From NCBI GenBank assembly GCA_947502505.1, contig CANNAE010000004.1, positions 248,001 through 312,000 of the forward strand: a stretch of DNA of 64,000 bases. The letters are read 5' to 3'. This DNA comes from an uncultured Planococcus sp. GTDB taxonomy: Bacteria; Bacillota; Bacilli; Bacillales_A; Planococcaceae. The translations under genes were made by a program, and so were the position numbers. The first letter of the stretch is position 1; every line of letters begins with the position of its first letter. The notes beneath the pieces were generated by a model. That model saw only the letters and a list, made by a program, of their open reading frames with translations, was not told the origin of the DNA and did no database searches. Below, in pieces: positions 18,076-25,671 of the stretch.

Positions 18076-19036
18076 AGTCTTTTTTCTTTAAAGAGTATGT
18101 CCGGTTGCTTAAAGCACCAGCAGTCCCTAAATCATATGACCCCAATAGACGGGAAGTAATATAAGGCGACTCGAGCTTGCAGAACTTCCGGAGCCGCCTA
18201 TTGCTAAGCTGTGAATTAATCAGCGAAAAATATTCCCGGACTGTATGTTGAAAAGCGAGCGGATCCACCGCTTGGCAGTCGGCGCAAATCCATCCTTTCT
18301 TATGCTTTCGCATCATGCTGAGATTTTTACAACTTGTGCACAGGATGCCCGTGTACAGCTCGGTTTCATCTATTGAATATAACTGACACAATGGTTTTCT
18401 CTTATAAGGGGTACGAGATTGCTCGAGGAGTTTCTCAATTTCCGATAAATCATGTGGGTTGCTTTTTGGGGGGAATTCCTGAAGGATGTTGAATAAATAA
18501 TCGACCAATTGATATGTTTTGCAGATGTGGTGTTGCTTTGGCTTAGCCAGAAATTCACAATGTTTAGATGTAAATACGATAATTCCCGAAATGGGCAAAT
18601 CGATATTCTGCTGTTTGAAAAATAACCTCAAGAAACGAATATGCTTGTTCAACTGGATCGTCGGATCTTCCATAATCGTTTTTACGCCTTCTTCATTGGT
18701 TCTTGAAAATTCACCGGTTTCATCATCAAAATAAAGTTGGCCGCTAATATTTTTCGATTCGATGACGATCGCCCCGCGCTCCGTCAATAACAACCCATCC
18801 ACTTGGACTTTCCAGCGATCTCTTGACAAGCATACATTTTTCAAAAATCTGTGCTGTTCCTCCGTCTCGAATTCGACCAGTTTCCGGTACAGCCTCTCTT
18901 CGCCTCTTTTTCCGGCAGCCGCTTTGAAAATTGCAGCTTGGATAAATTCCCGGCGCGAATGATTGTCAGGCAATCGATATAATAGCCTCTCCAGCGACTC
19001 TATTTCAGACAATAATGCTATTTCTTTTTTGCCCAT
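18074..19036 (-). CDS. NERD-domain protein with C-terminal zinc ribbon
   Basis: A 320-residue protein starting MGKKEIALLSEIESLERL, with AGGAGGTG properly placed upstream. A NERD (nuclease-related) domain occupies about 40-150: GKRGEERLYRKL, then VQVDGLLLTERGAIVIESKN, where the D, E and K positions match a PD-(D/E)XK-like site. Near the C-terminus CTSCKN and WICADC make a zinc ribbon. Such proteins are suspected nucleic-acid enzymes, but their role is not established. Base composition is more AT-rich than its neighbours, and it is bracketed by two 21-bp-period repeat arrays, suggesting an accessory or transferred gene. A TATACT at 19063-19068 may be its -10 element. Confidence 0.82.
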   Translation of the reverse strand: MGKKEIALLSEIESLERLLYRLPDNHSRREFIQAAIFKAAAGKRGEERLYRKLVEFETEEQHRFLKNVCLSRDRWKVQVDGLLLTERGAIVIESKNISGQLYFDDETGEFSRTNEEGVKTIMEDPTIQLNKHIRFLRLFFKQQNIDLPISGIIVFTSKHCEFLAKPKQHHICKTYQLVDYLFNILQEFPPKSNPHDLSEIEKLLEQSRTPYKRKPLCQLYSIDETELYTGILCTSCKNLSMMRKHKKGWICADCQAVDPLAFQHTVREYFSLINSQLSNRRLRKFCKLESPYITSRLLGSYDLGTAGALSNRTYSLKKKD

Positions 19037-19128
19037 TGAACACCTCCTAATATGATAGTTGAAGTATAGCATTCGGCGTGGCCTCTTTCACCACAAATTG
19101 GCGCTTATGAACTTTTCCATTCATTTTG

Positions 19129-19243
19129 TTTGCGGAATGGTTCTCGTTGTTTGCAAAACCCATAGATTTATTTGTGGTATTTCTCTAACTGTTTGCCAAT
19201 CGGCTTATTTTATTTGCGAAATATAAACGCTTTATTGCACATT
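19129..19243 (+). repeat. Array 2: six motifs at an exact 21-bp period
   Basis: Copies start at 19129, 19150, 19171, 19192, 19213 and a decayed one at 19234. They read TTTGCGGAAT, TTTGCAAAAC, TTTGTGGTAT, TTTGCCAATC, TTTGCGAAAT and ATTGCACATT. Unit length, consensus and strand are the same as in array 1 on the other side of the NERD gene, but this copy is more degenerate and carries a TAG in the frame that is open in array 1. It lies upstream of the NERD promoter and beyond the terminator of the M42 gene. Confidence 0.85.
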
Positions 19244-19263
19244 TCACTTTAGCTTTTAACCAA

Positions 19264-19295
19264 TTAAAAAACCCCTCCACAAAAATTGGAGGGGC
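19264..19295 (-). terminator. Terminator of the M42 peptidase gene
   Basis: CCCCTCCA (19272-19279) and TGGAGGGG (19287-19294) form an 8-bp stem. On the minus strand it is followed by TTTTTT. Confidence 0.88.
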
Positions 19296-19302
19296 TTCAA
19301 AA

Positions 19303-20391
19303 TTAATCGAATGTAATTTTCGTTACTGTGTCGCGGTCGAGCTTTTTGATTACTTCAATAATCAATTTCACTGCATTTTCGTAATCGTCGCGGTGCAAGA
19401 TGCCTGCGTGTGAATGGATGTAACGGGTTGCGACACCGATTGACAGGGCAGGCACGCCGTTTGCAGTCAAATGGATCGAGCCGGCATCTGTTCCGCCGCC
19501 TGCAATCGTTTCGAACTGGTACGGGATTCCTGATGCTTCCGCTGTATCGACAACTAACTCACGCAAGCCGCGGTGTGACACCATCGATGCATCGAACAAC
19601 AGGATTTGCGGGCCGTCGCCCATTTTGCTGTTGGATTCTTTTGATGTGACGCCTGGCGTATCTCCTGCAATGCCTACATCCACTGCAAACCCGATATCCG
19701 GCTGGATGAATGAAGTGGCTGTTTTCGCGCCGCGCAAGCCAACTTCTTCCTGTACCGTCCCGACGCCGTACACGACGTTCGGGTGGTTGACGCCTTTCAA
19801 GCCTTTCAAGACATCGATGGCAATCGCGCAGCCAATGCGGTTGTCCCAAGCTTTCGCCATGAGCAACTTCTCGTTGTTCATTACCGTGAATTCGAAATAC
19901 GGCGTGACCATATCGCCTGGCGTTACGCCCCATTCTTTCGCTTCCTCGCGTGAAGAAGCGCCAATGTCGATAAACATGTCTTTAATTTCCACCGGTTTTT
20001 TACGTGCTTCAGGAGATAGGATATGCGGCGGTTTCGAACCGATAACTCCTGTTACTTCCTTGCCGCTTCTTGTCGTGATGGTCACGCGCTGAGCGAGCAT
20101 GACCTGATTCCACCAGCCGCCGACTGTTTGGAATTTCAGAAATCCTTTGTCGTCGATCTGGGAAATCATGAATCCGACTTCATCCAAATGTCCAGCGACC
20201 ATGATCTTCGGCCCATCAGCAAGCCCTTCTTTTTTAGCAATCAAGCTGCCAAGGTTGTCCGTTTCGATTGTGTCAGCAAACGGCTCTATGTATTTCTTCA
20301 TAACCTCGCGGGATTGGCGTTCGTTGCCGGGAATGCCATTCGCATCCGTAAGTTCTTTCAACATTTGTTGAGTATCATCTAATTTCGACAT
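19303..20391 (-). CDS. M42 family metallo-aminopeptidase (YsdC-like)
   Basis: A 362-residue dinuclear metal peptidase of the glutamyl-aminopeptidase/endoglucanase M42 family. Candidate metal ligands are in [31 protein letters not shown] and the C-terminal [11 protein letters not shown]; the EE pair is the catalytic base region. It should trim peptides in the cytoplasm as a large tetrahedral oligomer, from family knowledge. Neighbours ysdB and ysdA are shared with B. subtilis ysdABC. AGGAGG precedes the ATG. Confidence 0.92.
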   Translation of the reverse strand: MSKLDDTQQMLKELTDANGIPGNERQSREVMKKYIEPFADTIETDNLGSLIAKKEGLADGPKIMVAGHLDEVGFMISQIDDKGFLKFQTVGGWWNQVMLAQRVTITTRSGKEVTGVIGSKPPHILSPEARKKPVEIKDMFIDIGASSREEAKEWGVTPGDMVTPYFEFTVMNNEKLLMAKAWDNRIGCAIAIDVLKGLKGVNHPNVVYGVGTVQEEVGLRGAKTATSFIQPDIGFAVDVGIAGDTPGVTSKESNSKMGDGPQILLFDASMVSHRGLRELVVDTAEASGIPYQFETIAGGGTDAGSIHLTANGVPALSIGVATRYIHSHAGILHRDDYENAVKLIIEVIKKLDRDTVTKITFD

Positions 20392-20462
20392 TATTTCGAC
20401 CTCCTAAATAGTCATTGCTTTTTTAGTATATAGGAAAGCGGTTGCGTTATCAAAAGATTCAT

Positions 20463-20948
20463 TCAATACCCCTGTTGTTGGCGTTTATAATTCGTTTCGT
20501 TTTTATCGAGATAAGCTCCCAGCACTTCTTCATAACTGAATCCAAGCGACTGTGCCAACGCCCCAAAAGTCTGCCATAAATGTAAATATGCTTCCTGTGT
20601 CGCTTGTTCGGCAAATCCGCTTACTCCTTGATGGGCTAACAGGAACAGTTCCGTTAACTCTTGTTCTTTTAACGGGGCTGGCCATTCTTCCAAAGAATCA
20701 AAGCCTTTTTCGATGCCTAGCGACAAGAGAAAATGAATGCAATCGACATATTCCTCGAGCAAGGTATTTTTATCAGACGGTCCTTTCGTGCTCCAAAACT
20801 TGAAACACCTGGTTTCATTTGCCAGCTCCGATAATTCCACCTGAAGGGCCAGCACTTTCTTGCGGAAGACCGATTGCTCGACATTTCGGTTTGACTGAAT
20901 ATAGCGGTCGAGCTCTTGCTGCATGTGAAATAATTTTTGAAGGTTCAT
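20463..20948 (-). CDS. dUTP diphosphatase, dimeric type (dUTPase_2)
   Basis: A 161-residue all-alpha NTP pyrophosphatase starting MNLQKLFHMQQELD. The metal-binding pattern is seen as ALQVELSELANETRCFKFW followed by LLEEYVDCIHFLLSLG, the ExxE...ExxD signature of MazG/dUTPase_2 proteins. It would hydrolyse dUTP to dUMP, keeping uracil out of DNA. The start is set by AAAGGAGAAAG upstream; a longer frame reading back across the divergent ysdB promoter is rejected. It is divergent from ysdB. Confidence 0.85.
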   Translation of the reverse strand: MNLQKLFHMQQELDRYIQSNRNVEQSVFRKKVLALQVELSELANETRCFKFWSTKGPSDKNTLLEEYVDCIHFLLSLGIEKGFDSLEEWPAPLKEQELTELFLLAHQGVSGFAEQATQEAYLHLWQTFGALAQSLGFSYEEVLGAYLDKNETNYKRQQQGY

Positions 20949-20975
20949 AGACTTTCTCCTTTTCCATAAAATTAG

Positions 20976-21001
20976 TGAAACTTCCAGGCTTCTGTTACGT
21001 A
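20976..21001 (+). promoter_or_regulatory. SigW-type promoter of ysdB
   Basis: TGAAAC (20976-20981), exactly 16 bp, then CGTA (20998-21001). This is the consensus of extracytoplasmic-function sigma W in Bacillus. It lies 37 bp upstream of the ysdB start, and YsdB is known as a member of the SigW system in B. subtilis, which strengthens the call. Confidence 0.85.
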
Positions 21002-21038
21002 TTATACACAAGACTATCTTGATAAGGGGGGCAATCCG

Positions 21039-21431
21039 ATGGCATTTTTGATCCGCTTGGTCATCATCGCTTTGATCATCTACATGTTTTACCGTCTCCT
21101 CAAATTCGTTTTCGACCCGAAGCGCAAGCTTGATGCAGCGCTTGAATCCGGCACTTATTATTTCCATGACGACGTAGGGAACGTTCGCAAGAATTTCTTC
21201 ATTGCCATGCGGGGCGTTCTTTTTGAAGGCGAGAAATATCTAGGGACCACGAAAGAGGCATTTGATGTCGTCTCGATTTTCGTCTGGACCGAATCGCCCG
21301 ACAAATTGATCGGCTTCTCCAAAGAGGATTTTCATTTTTTGGAGAAAGAAATCCGCATGAATTATCCGGATGCGGACATTTCCTGGAAAAGCCCCATTGA
21401 ACAATTGATGAAAAAAGAGGGAGAAGCCTGA
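21039..21431 (+). CDS. ysdB: Sigma-W pathway protein YsdB
   Basis: A 130-residue protein with one N-terminal membrane segment (about 2-20), then a basic stretch FDPKRKLD and a soluble cytoplasmic domain with HDDVGNVRKNFFIAMRGVLFEGEKY. It matches YsdB of Bacillus, which influences SigW-dependent gene expression through the stability of the anti-sigma factor RsiW. AGGGGGG precedes the ATG. A SigW-type promoter lies directly upstream, giving a feedback loop. It is convergent with ysdA. Confidence 0.88.
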   Translation: MAFLIRLVIIALIIYMFYRLLKFVFDPKRKLDAALESGTYYFHDDVGNVRKNFFIAMRGVLFEGEKYLGTTKEAFDVVSIFVWTESPDKLIGFSKEDFHFLEKEIRMNYPDADISWKSPIEQLMKKEGEA

Positions 21432-21446
21432 GCTTCTCCCTCTTTT
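21417..21446. terminator. Bidirectional terminator between ysdB and ysdA
   Basis: GAGGGAGAAGC (21417-21427) and GCTTCTCCCTC (21432-21442) pair perfectly over 11 bp. The stop codon of ysdB lies in the loop. T-rich ends exist on both sides. Confidence 0.85.
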
Positions 21447-21447
21447 C

Positions 21448-21711
21448 CTATTCCAAGGCGAGCCACACGAGCAAGCCGGCCTGGATGATGGCCAGTGCGA
21501 AAAAACCGATCCGGAAATTCGTATGTTTGGTCTTGTGCCGAAACAGCATCATTCCTAGATATGCGCCGATGCCGCCGCCGATTGCCGCGACCAGCCATAA
21601 ACGTTTTTCAGGAATGCGCGGACCGCGTGCTTGTGCCTGTCGTTTGTCCGCCCACATCATGATAAAGGCAAAACTCGACATGGTTGCGAAAAACGCTGCC
21701 AAAATGATCAT
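21448..21711 (-). CDS. ysdA: DUF1294 membrane protein YsdA
   Basis: An 87-residue DUF1294 protein with membrane segments at about 2-19, 42-58 and 68-85. The conserved signature MMWADKRQAQARGPRIPE then KRLWLVAAIGGGIGAYLGM is plain. Its molecular role is not known. It sits between ysdB and the rplT operon terminator, as in B. subtilis. Confidence 0.88.
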   Translation of the reverse strand: MIILAAFFATMSSFAFIMMWADKRQAQARGPRIPEKRLWLVAAIGGGIGAYLGMMLFRHKTKHTNFRIGFFALAIIQAGLLVWLALE

Positions 21712-21735
21712 TACTTCCCCTCCCGATTAACTTCA

Positions 21736-21774
21736 ACAAAAAAAAGGGGCCGGCAAATAGCCGGCCCCTTTTTC
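21736..21774 (-). terminator. Terminator of the infC-rpmI-rplT operon
   Basis: AAAGGGGCCGGC (21743-21754) and GCCGGCCCCTTT (21760-21771) form a 12-bp GC-rich stem. Runs of A and T flank it, so it could also act on opposing transcription. Confidence 0.92.
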
Positions 21775-21804
21775 TATCGAACCAGGCACAAGGCCCAGTG
21801 TGAA

Positions 21805-22164
21805 TTAGTTGTTAGAAGCTTTTTTAGCTTGGTCAACCAAAGCTGTGAAAGCAGCTGCATCAGATACAGCGATTTCAGCTAGCATTTTGCGGTTGATGTC
21901 GATGCCGGCAAGTTTCAAACCGTGCATCAAACGGCTGTAAGAAATGTCATTCAAACGAGCTGCTGCGTTGATACGTGTAATCCACAATTTACGGAAATCA
22001 CGTTTTTTGTTGCGACGGTCACGGTAAGCATAGTTACCTGACTTCATAACCTGTTGGTTCGCTACTTTAAATAGTAAGTGTTTAGAACCGTAATAACCTT
22101 TAGCTAATTTTAATACTCTTTTACGACGCTTGCGCGTCACTGTTCCGCCTTTTACGCGTGGCAT
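21805..22164 (-). CDS. rplT: 50S ribosomal protein L20
   Basis: A 119-residue L20 beginning [20 protein letters not shown], with the basic N-terminal extension that enters 23S rRNA and a globular C-terminal domain ([20 protein letters not shown]). L20 is needed early in 50S assembly and in Bacillus represses its own operon by acting on the infC leader. The gap to rpmI is unusually long at 177 nt and is filled by a foldback repeat. Confidence 0.98.
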   Translation of the reverse strand: MPRVKGGTVTRKRRKRVLKLAKGYYGSKHLLFKVANQQVMKSGNYAYRDRRNKKRDFRKLWITRINAAARLNDISYSRLMHGLKLAGIDINRKMLAEIAVSDAAAFTALVDQAKKASNN

Positions 22165-22213
22165 ATTGAATTACCTCCTGCTTGAATATGAAAAATTCGA
22201 TTTTTGTAGTTGT

Positions 22214-22340
22214 TGGTGTTGTCTAGACTGCAACGGCCAACTCCTCGGCCTTAAGCTGCCCATCCTGTGCGGCAAAGAGCGCCGCTTCAGATGTTCATCT
22301 TAAGCCTGCCGGAGCTGTGCGGCCGTTTCCGCTTTTCGTT
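22214..22340 (+). repeat. Foldback repeat copy A, between rpmI and rplT
   Basis: A 127-bp element beginning GTGTTGTCTAG and ending CGCTTTTCGTTC. It folds on itself: ACGGCC with GGCCGT, CTTAAG with CTTAAG, and GCGGC with GCCGC around AAAGAG. The consensus blocks CTCCTCGG, TAAG, CTGTGCGGCAAA and CGCCGCTTC are shared with copies B and C upstream of thrS. It ends one base from the rpmI stop codon. It resembles dispersed intergenic repeats seen in Bacillaceae genomes; no coding capacity is visible. Confidence 0.85.
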
Positions 22341-22341
22341 C

Positions 22342-22542
22342 TTACTTCATGTTGTAGATCAATGATTTGATGCGTTTCAAGTCGCCTGCAGAAACCAATG
22401 AGCCCTTACGGAGCTTACGTTTTTGCTTAGTAGACTTGTTTGCGAACAAGTGGCTTGTGTGGGAACGGTTGCGTTTTACTTTACCAGTTCCAGTTTTCTT
22501 GAAGCGTTTAGACGCTCCACTGTGGCTTTTCATTTTCGGCAT
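22342..22542 (-). CDS. rpmI: 50S ribosomal protein L35
   Basis: A 66-residue L35 starting [20 protein letters not shown], strongly basic, with the family core [13 protein letters not shown] and [12 protein letters not shown]. It is the middle gene of infC-rpmI-rplT, 28 bp after infC. AGGAGG precedes the ATG. Confidence 0.98.
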   Translation of the reverse strand: MPKMKSHSGASKRFKKTGTGKVKRNRSHTSHLFANKSTKQKRKLRKGSLVSAGDLKRIKSLIYNMK

Positions 22543-22570
22543 TTCGGGTTCCTCCTAAACAATTATGCTA

Positions 22571-23089
22571 TTATTCCTTCTCGTTGACCGGGTTCAGCAT
22601 CAAGAACATGCTGCGGCCTTCCATTTTCGGGCGCTGTTCAACCGTCGCGACTTCCTTGCACTCTTCTGCGAAGCGTTCAAGGACGCGTTGTCCGATTTCT
22701 TTGTGCGTAATAGCACGGCCTTTGAAACGGATTGAAGCTTTCACTTTGTCGCCTTTTTCAAGGAACTTGATGGCATTGCGGAGCTTCGTGTTAAAGTCGT
22801 GATCATCGATGCCCGGGCTCAAACGAACCTCTTTGACGTTGATGATTTTTTGGTTTTTACGAATTTCGCGCTCTTTTTTCTGCTGTTCAAACTTGAACTT
22901 GCCGTGGTCCATGATCCGTGCGACCGGTGGCTTAGCTTGAGGAGCCACAAGCACTAGGTCCAGGTTGGCACGGGTTGCAATCTCGAGCGCGTCGTTGCGT
23001 GATTTAATACCGAGCTGTTCACCGTTTTGGTCAATAACTCGTAACTCACGTGCACGAATGCCTTCGTTTACATTGTTGTCTCTGCTAAT
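22571..23089 (-). CDS. infC: Translation initiation factor IF-3, non-AUG (ATT) start
   Basis: A 172-residue IF-3. The first ATG in frame (22954) would remove the N-terminal domain. Translation upstream of it continues in the same frame through [20 protein letters not shown], which is clearly IF-3, back to ATT codons at 23089 and 23095. GGAGG lies 9 nt before the ATT at 23089 and 3 nt before the one at 23095, so 23089 is preferred. The ATT start is a known feature of infC that lets IF-3 discriminate against its own mRNA. The C-terminal domain carries [16 protein letters not shown] and [13 protein letters not shown]. Confidence 0.95.
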   Translation of the reverse strand: MSRDNNVNEGIRARELRVIDQNGEQLGIKSRNDALEIATRANLDLVLVAPQAKPPVARIMDHGKFKFEQQKKEREIRKNQKIINVKEVRLSPGIDDHDFNTKLRNAIKFLEKGDKVKASIRFKGRAITHKEIGQRVLERFAEECKEVATVEQRPKMEGRSMFLMLNPVNEKE

Positions 23090-23100
23090 AACAATCCACC

Positions 23101-23311
23101 TCCGGGTAGTGTCGCGAATAGCTTAAATGTGTGAACCGGTCGATCCGGTTTACAGGTGCAAACAAAAAGCGGGCGAACCCCGAGGAGTTCGCCCGCCGTA
23201 ATATGACAGCACGCTAAGCGTGTAAAAGTCAAAATCGTGTCTACCTGCCAACAATCGGTCGATCAGGTGAGAAGCGGGCGCTCCTGCTTGCACATATAAG
23301 TATTCAATAAC
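23101..23311 (-). ncRNA. infC leader with attenuator (L20-leader type)
   Basis: About 210 nt of untranslated RNA separate the promoter from infC. Near its end a strong terminator forms at 23160-23198: GCGGGCGAAC (69-78 of 231xx) pairs with GTTCGCCCGC (87-96) and is followed on the minus strand by TTTTTGTTT. Upstream inverted segments (CACGCTTAGCGTG near 23211-23223) could compete with it. In B. subtilis the infC-rpmI-rplT operon is attenuated in this place by L20, so the same control is inferred. Confidence 0.78.
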
Positions 23312-23318
23312 CTAAATA

Positions 23319-23347
23319 AGAATATCACGCAGCACTTTTACTGTCAA
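23319..23347 (-). promoter_or_regulatory. infC operon promoter
   Basis: Minus strand TTGACA (23342-23347), 17-bp spacer, TATTCT (23319-23324). It starts 5 bp after the thrS stop codon region and gives a long leader for infC. Confidence 0.85.
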
Positions 23348-23352
23348 GCGTT

Positions 23353-25281
23353 TTAGCGAAGTTCAGATTGCACCAGTTTGAGGAAGTCCTCAAATGGCAT
23401 GCTTTCCGAGTTCTGTTCGCCGTATTTCCGGACATTGACGGATCCGCTTTCCAGTTCCTTATCGCCGATAACCAGCATATATGGAACTTTCTGCATTTGT
23501 GCTTCGCGGATTTTATAGCCAAGCTTTTCATCCCGCTCGTCGATATCTACGCGCAATTTATGCTGCTGCATTTTCTCTTGAAGCTCTTTCGCATAGTCGC
23601 TGTGCACATCGAGCGACACCGGGATGATCTCCACTTGAACCGGCGCGAGCCAAGTCGGGAATGCGCCTTTGTATTCTTCGATTAAGAAAGCGACAAAACG
23701 TTCCATAGTCGAAACGACGCCGCGGTGAATGACGACTGGGCGATGCTGTTTGCCATCTTCGCCGATATATGTCAAATCGAATTTTTCCGGCAATAGGAAA
23801 TCAAGCTGGACAGTCGACAAAGTTTCTTCTTTGCCGAGCGCTGTTTTCACTTGGACATCAAGTTTCGGCCCGTAGAACGCTGCTTCGCCTTCTGCTTCGA
23901 AATAATCGAGCCCGAGTTCATCCATCGCTTCTTTCAGCATCGTCTGTGCACGATCCCACATAGCATCGTCATCGTAGTATTTTTCTTTATCTTCCGGATC
24001 GCGGTAAGAAACACGGAAGGAATAATCTTTCAAGTCGAAGTCTTTATATACTTCGATGACAAGATTCACGACGCGCTTGAATTCTTCTTTGATCTGGTCA
24101 GGGCGCACGAACAAATGTGCATCGTTCAATGTCATGCCGCGCACGCGCTGAAGCCCGGACAAGGCTCCCGACATTTCGTAGCGATGCATCAGGCCAAGTT
24201 CAGCGATGCGAATCGGCAATTGACGGTAGGAATGGATGCCTTGCTTGTAGATCATCATATGGTGCGGGCAGTTCATAGGGCGCAGTACCAGGTCTTCATT
24301 GTCCATCTGCATGACCGGGAACATGTTTTCCTGGTAATGGTCCCAGTGGCCGCTTGTTTTATATAATTCAACACTGCCCATAACCGGAGTGTAAACATGG
24401 TCATAACCCATGCGTTCTTCCTTATCGACGATATAGCGTTCGATGATGCGGCGGATCGTTGCGCCTTTTGGCAGCCACATCGGCAAGCCTTGACCGACTT
24501 TTTGGGAGTTCATGAACAAATTGAGCTCTTTGCCGATTTTGCGGTGGTCGCGCTCTTTCGCTTCCTCGAGCATGTCTAGATGGGCTTTCAATTCTTCTTT
24601 CTTGAAGAACGCTGTGCCGTAGATGCGCTGAAGCATTTTGTTGTCGCTGTCGCCGCGCCAGTAGGCACCGGCAACACTCAATAATTTGAATTCTTTCAGT
24701 TTGCCAGTCGATGGCACATGAATGCCGCGGCAAAGGTCGAAGAATTCGCCTTGCTCGTAGATCGACACTTGCTCATCTTCAGGAATCGCTTCGAGCAATT
24801 CCAATTTATAAGGGTCGCTGATTGCTTCAAAACGCTGCTGCGCTTCATTTCTCGACACTTCCACACGGACGATGTCCAGGTTTTCATTGATGATTTTCTT
24901 CATTTCTTTTTCAATAACCGGCAAATCTTCAGCTGTGATCGACGACTCTGTATCGATATCGTAATAGAAGCCATTTTCGATGACCGGCCCCACGCCAAGC
25001 TTGGCATCTGGATACAAGCGCTTGACTGCCTGCGCCATCAAATGCGCTGAGCTATGGCGAAGCACTTCTAACGCTTCTTCGGATTCTGGCGTGATGATCG
25101 CGATGTCGCCATCCTCTTCAAGAGGGGCTTTCAAATCGACCAATTGGCCGGAAAGTTTGCCCGCTACCGCTTTTTTGCGAAGGCCCGGGCTGATCGATTG
25201 CGCGATTTCTTCAGTGGATGTTCCTTTGGCGAACTCTTTTACTGCGCCGTCTGGGAATGTTAAGTGGATCATGTCTGCCAT
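23353..25281 (-). CDS. thrS: Threonyl-tRNA synthetase
   Basis: A 642-residue class II enzyme. The N-terminal TGS domain covers about 1-65, the editing domain carries [14 protein letters not shown] (75-88), the catalytic core has the zinc motif [14 protein letters not shown] and the motif 2 stretch [22 protein letters not shown], and the C-terminal anticodon domain starts near 540 ([13 protein letters not shown]). The start has AAAGGAGAG upstream. It is controlled by a T-box located unusually far upstream because two foldback repeats lie in between. Confidence 0.98.
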   Translation of the reverse strand: MADMIHLTFPDGAVKEFAKGTSTEEIAQSISPGLRKKAVAGKLSGQLVDLKAPLEEDGDIAIITPESEEALEVLRHSSAHLMAQAVKRLYPDAKLGVGPVIENGFYYDIDTESSITAEDLPVIEKEMKKIINENLDIVRVEVSRNEAQQRFEAISDPYKLELLEAIPEDEQVSIYEQGEFFDLCRGIHVPSTGKLKEFKLLSVAGAYWRGDSDNKMLQRIYGTAFFKKEELKAHLDMLEEAKERDHRKIGKELNLFMNSQKVGQGLPMWLPKGATIRRIIERYIVDKEERMGYDHVYTPVMGSVELYKTSGHWDHYQENMFPVMQMDNEDLVLRPMNCPHHMMIYKQGIHSYRQLPIRIAELGLMHRYEMSGALSGLQRVRGMTLNDAHLFVRPDQIKEEFKRVVNLVIEVYKDFDLKDYSFRVSYRDPEDKEKYYDDDAMWDRAQTMLKEAMDELGLDYFEAEGEAAFYGPKLDVQVKTALGKEETLSTVQLDFLLPEKFDLTYIGEDGKQHRPVVIHRGVVSTMERFVAFLIEEYKGAFPTWLAPVQVEIIPVSLDVHSDYAKELQEKMQQHKLRVDIDERDEKLGYKIREAQMQKVPYMLVIGDKELESGSVNVRKYGEQNSESMPFEDFLKLVQSELR

Positions 25282-25351
25282 GTGAATCTCTCCTTTAATT
25301 GGTTTGGATGGATGGGCCGAACCACAGGGTCTGGTTCGCCGCTTCCAGTTT

Positions 25352-25537
25352 TCTTGGTGTCTAGCTTTAGCGCCTAGCTCCTCGGGGTCTTAAGTCACCC
25401 TGGCTGTGCGGCATAAAGCGCCGCTTCGCCAGTGCGCCTTAAGCCTGTCGGGGGCCCACAGGATGTGGGTCAGCTAACCGTTGCGACAGGACGTCGCGTT
25501 CTTAGGTTAGCTTCCTCTGCAAGGCGCCTCAGCTTTT
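25352..25537 (+). repeat. Foldback repeat copy B with an extra hairpin module
   Basis: The element opens TTGGTGTCTAGC and carries the shared blocks CTCCTCGGGG, TTAAG, CTGTGCGGCATAAAGCGCCGC and TTAAGCCTGTCGG, closing with GGCGCCTCAGCTTTTC. Between the right-hand TTAAGCCTGTCGG and the closing block it holds an additional module of about 60 bp with its own hairpins: CCCACAGGATGTGGG, and GCTAACC pairing with GGTTAGC around GCGACAGGACGTCGC. The module is missing from copies A and C, so B looks like a nested or compound unit. It lies in the thrS leader. Confidence 0.85.
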
Positions 25538-25664
25538 CTTGGTGTCTAGCTTCAGCTGCCTGCTCCTCGGGTCGTAAGCCAGTTTCCCTGTGCGGCAAAA
25601 ATCGCCGCTTCGGGAACCCGGCTTACGCCTGTCGGAGCATAACGGCAGCCTCAGCTTTTCTTTT
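25537..25664 (+). repeat. Foldback repeat copy C, tandem to copy B
   Basis: A 128-bp element that folds almost end to end: GCTGCC with GGCAGC, TGCTCC with GGAGCA, CGTAAGCC with GGCTTACG, GTTTCCC with GGGAACC, and an inner GCGGC loop GCCGC. It starts with the same TTGGTGTCTAGCTTCAG and ends CAGCTTTTC, where copy B also ends, so B and C share a junction. It lies directly downstream of the thrS T-box terminator. Confidence 0.88.
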
Positions 25665-25671
25665 TGCCCAC

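Noticed and set aside
17929..18159. Plus-strand open frame of 76 codons over array 1
   Set aside because: It begins with TTG, has no ribosome site, consists of the 21-bp repeat and then the antisense of the NERD terminator and gene, and array 2 is closed in the matching frame.
19089..19097. Inverted copy of the array motif (TTTGTGGTG on the minus strand)
   Set aside because: It is a single partial match in AT-rich DNA, out of the 21-bp phase, and can be explained by chance.
17928..19243. CRISPR array
   Set aside because: The repeated part is only about 10 bp with 11-bp fillers, far below CRISPR repeat and spacer sizes, and no cas gene is present.
20949..21167. N-terminal extension of the dUTPase frame to 21167
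   Set aside because: It would run through the SigW promoter and the start of ysdB, lacks family likeness, and a clear ribosome site exists at the Met at 20948.
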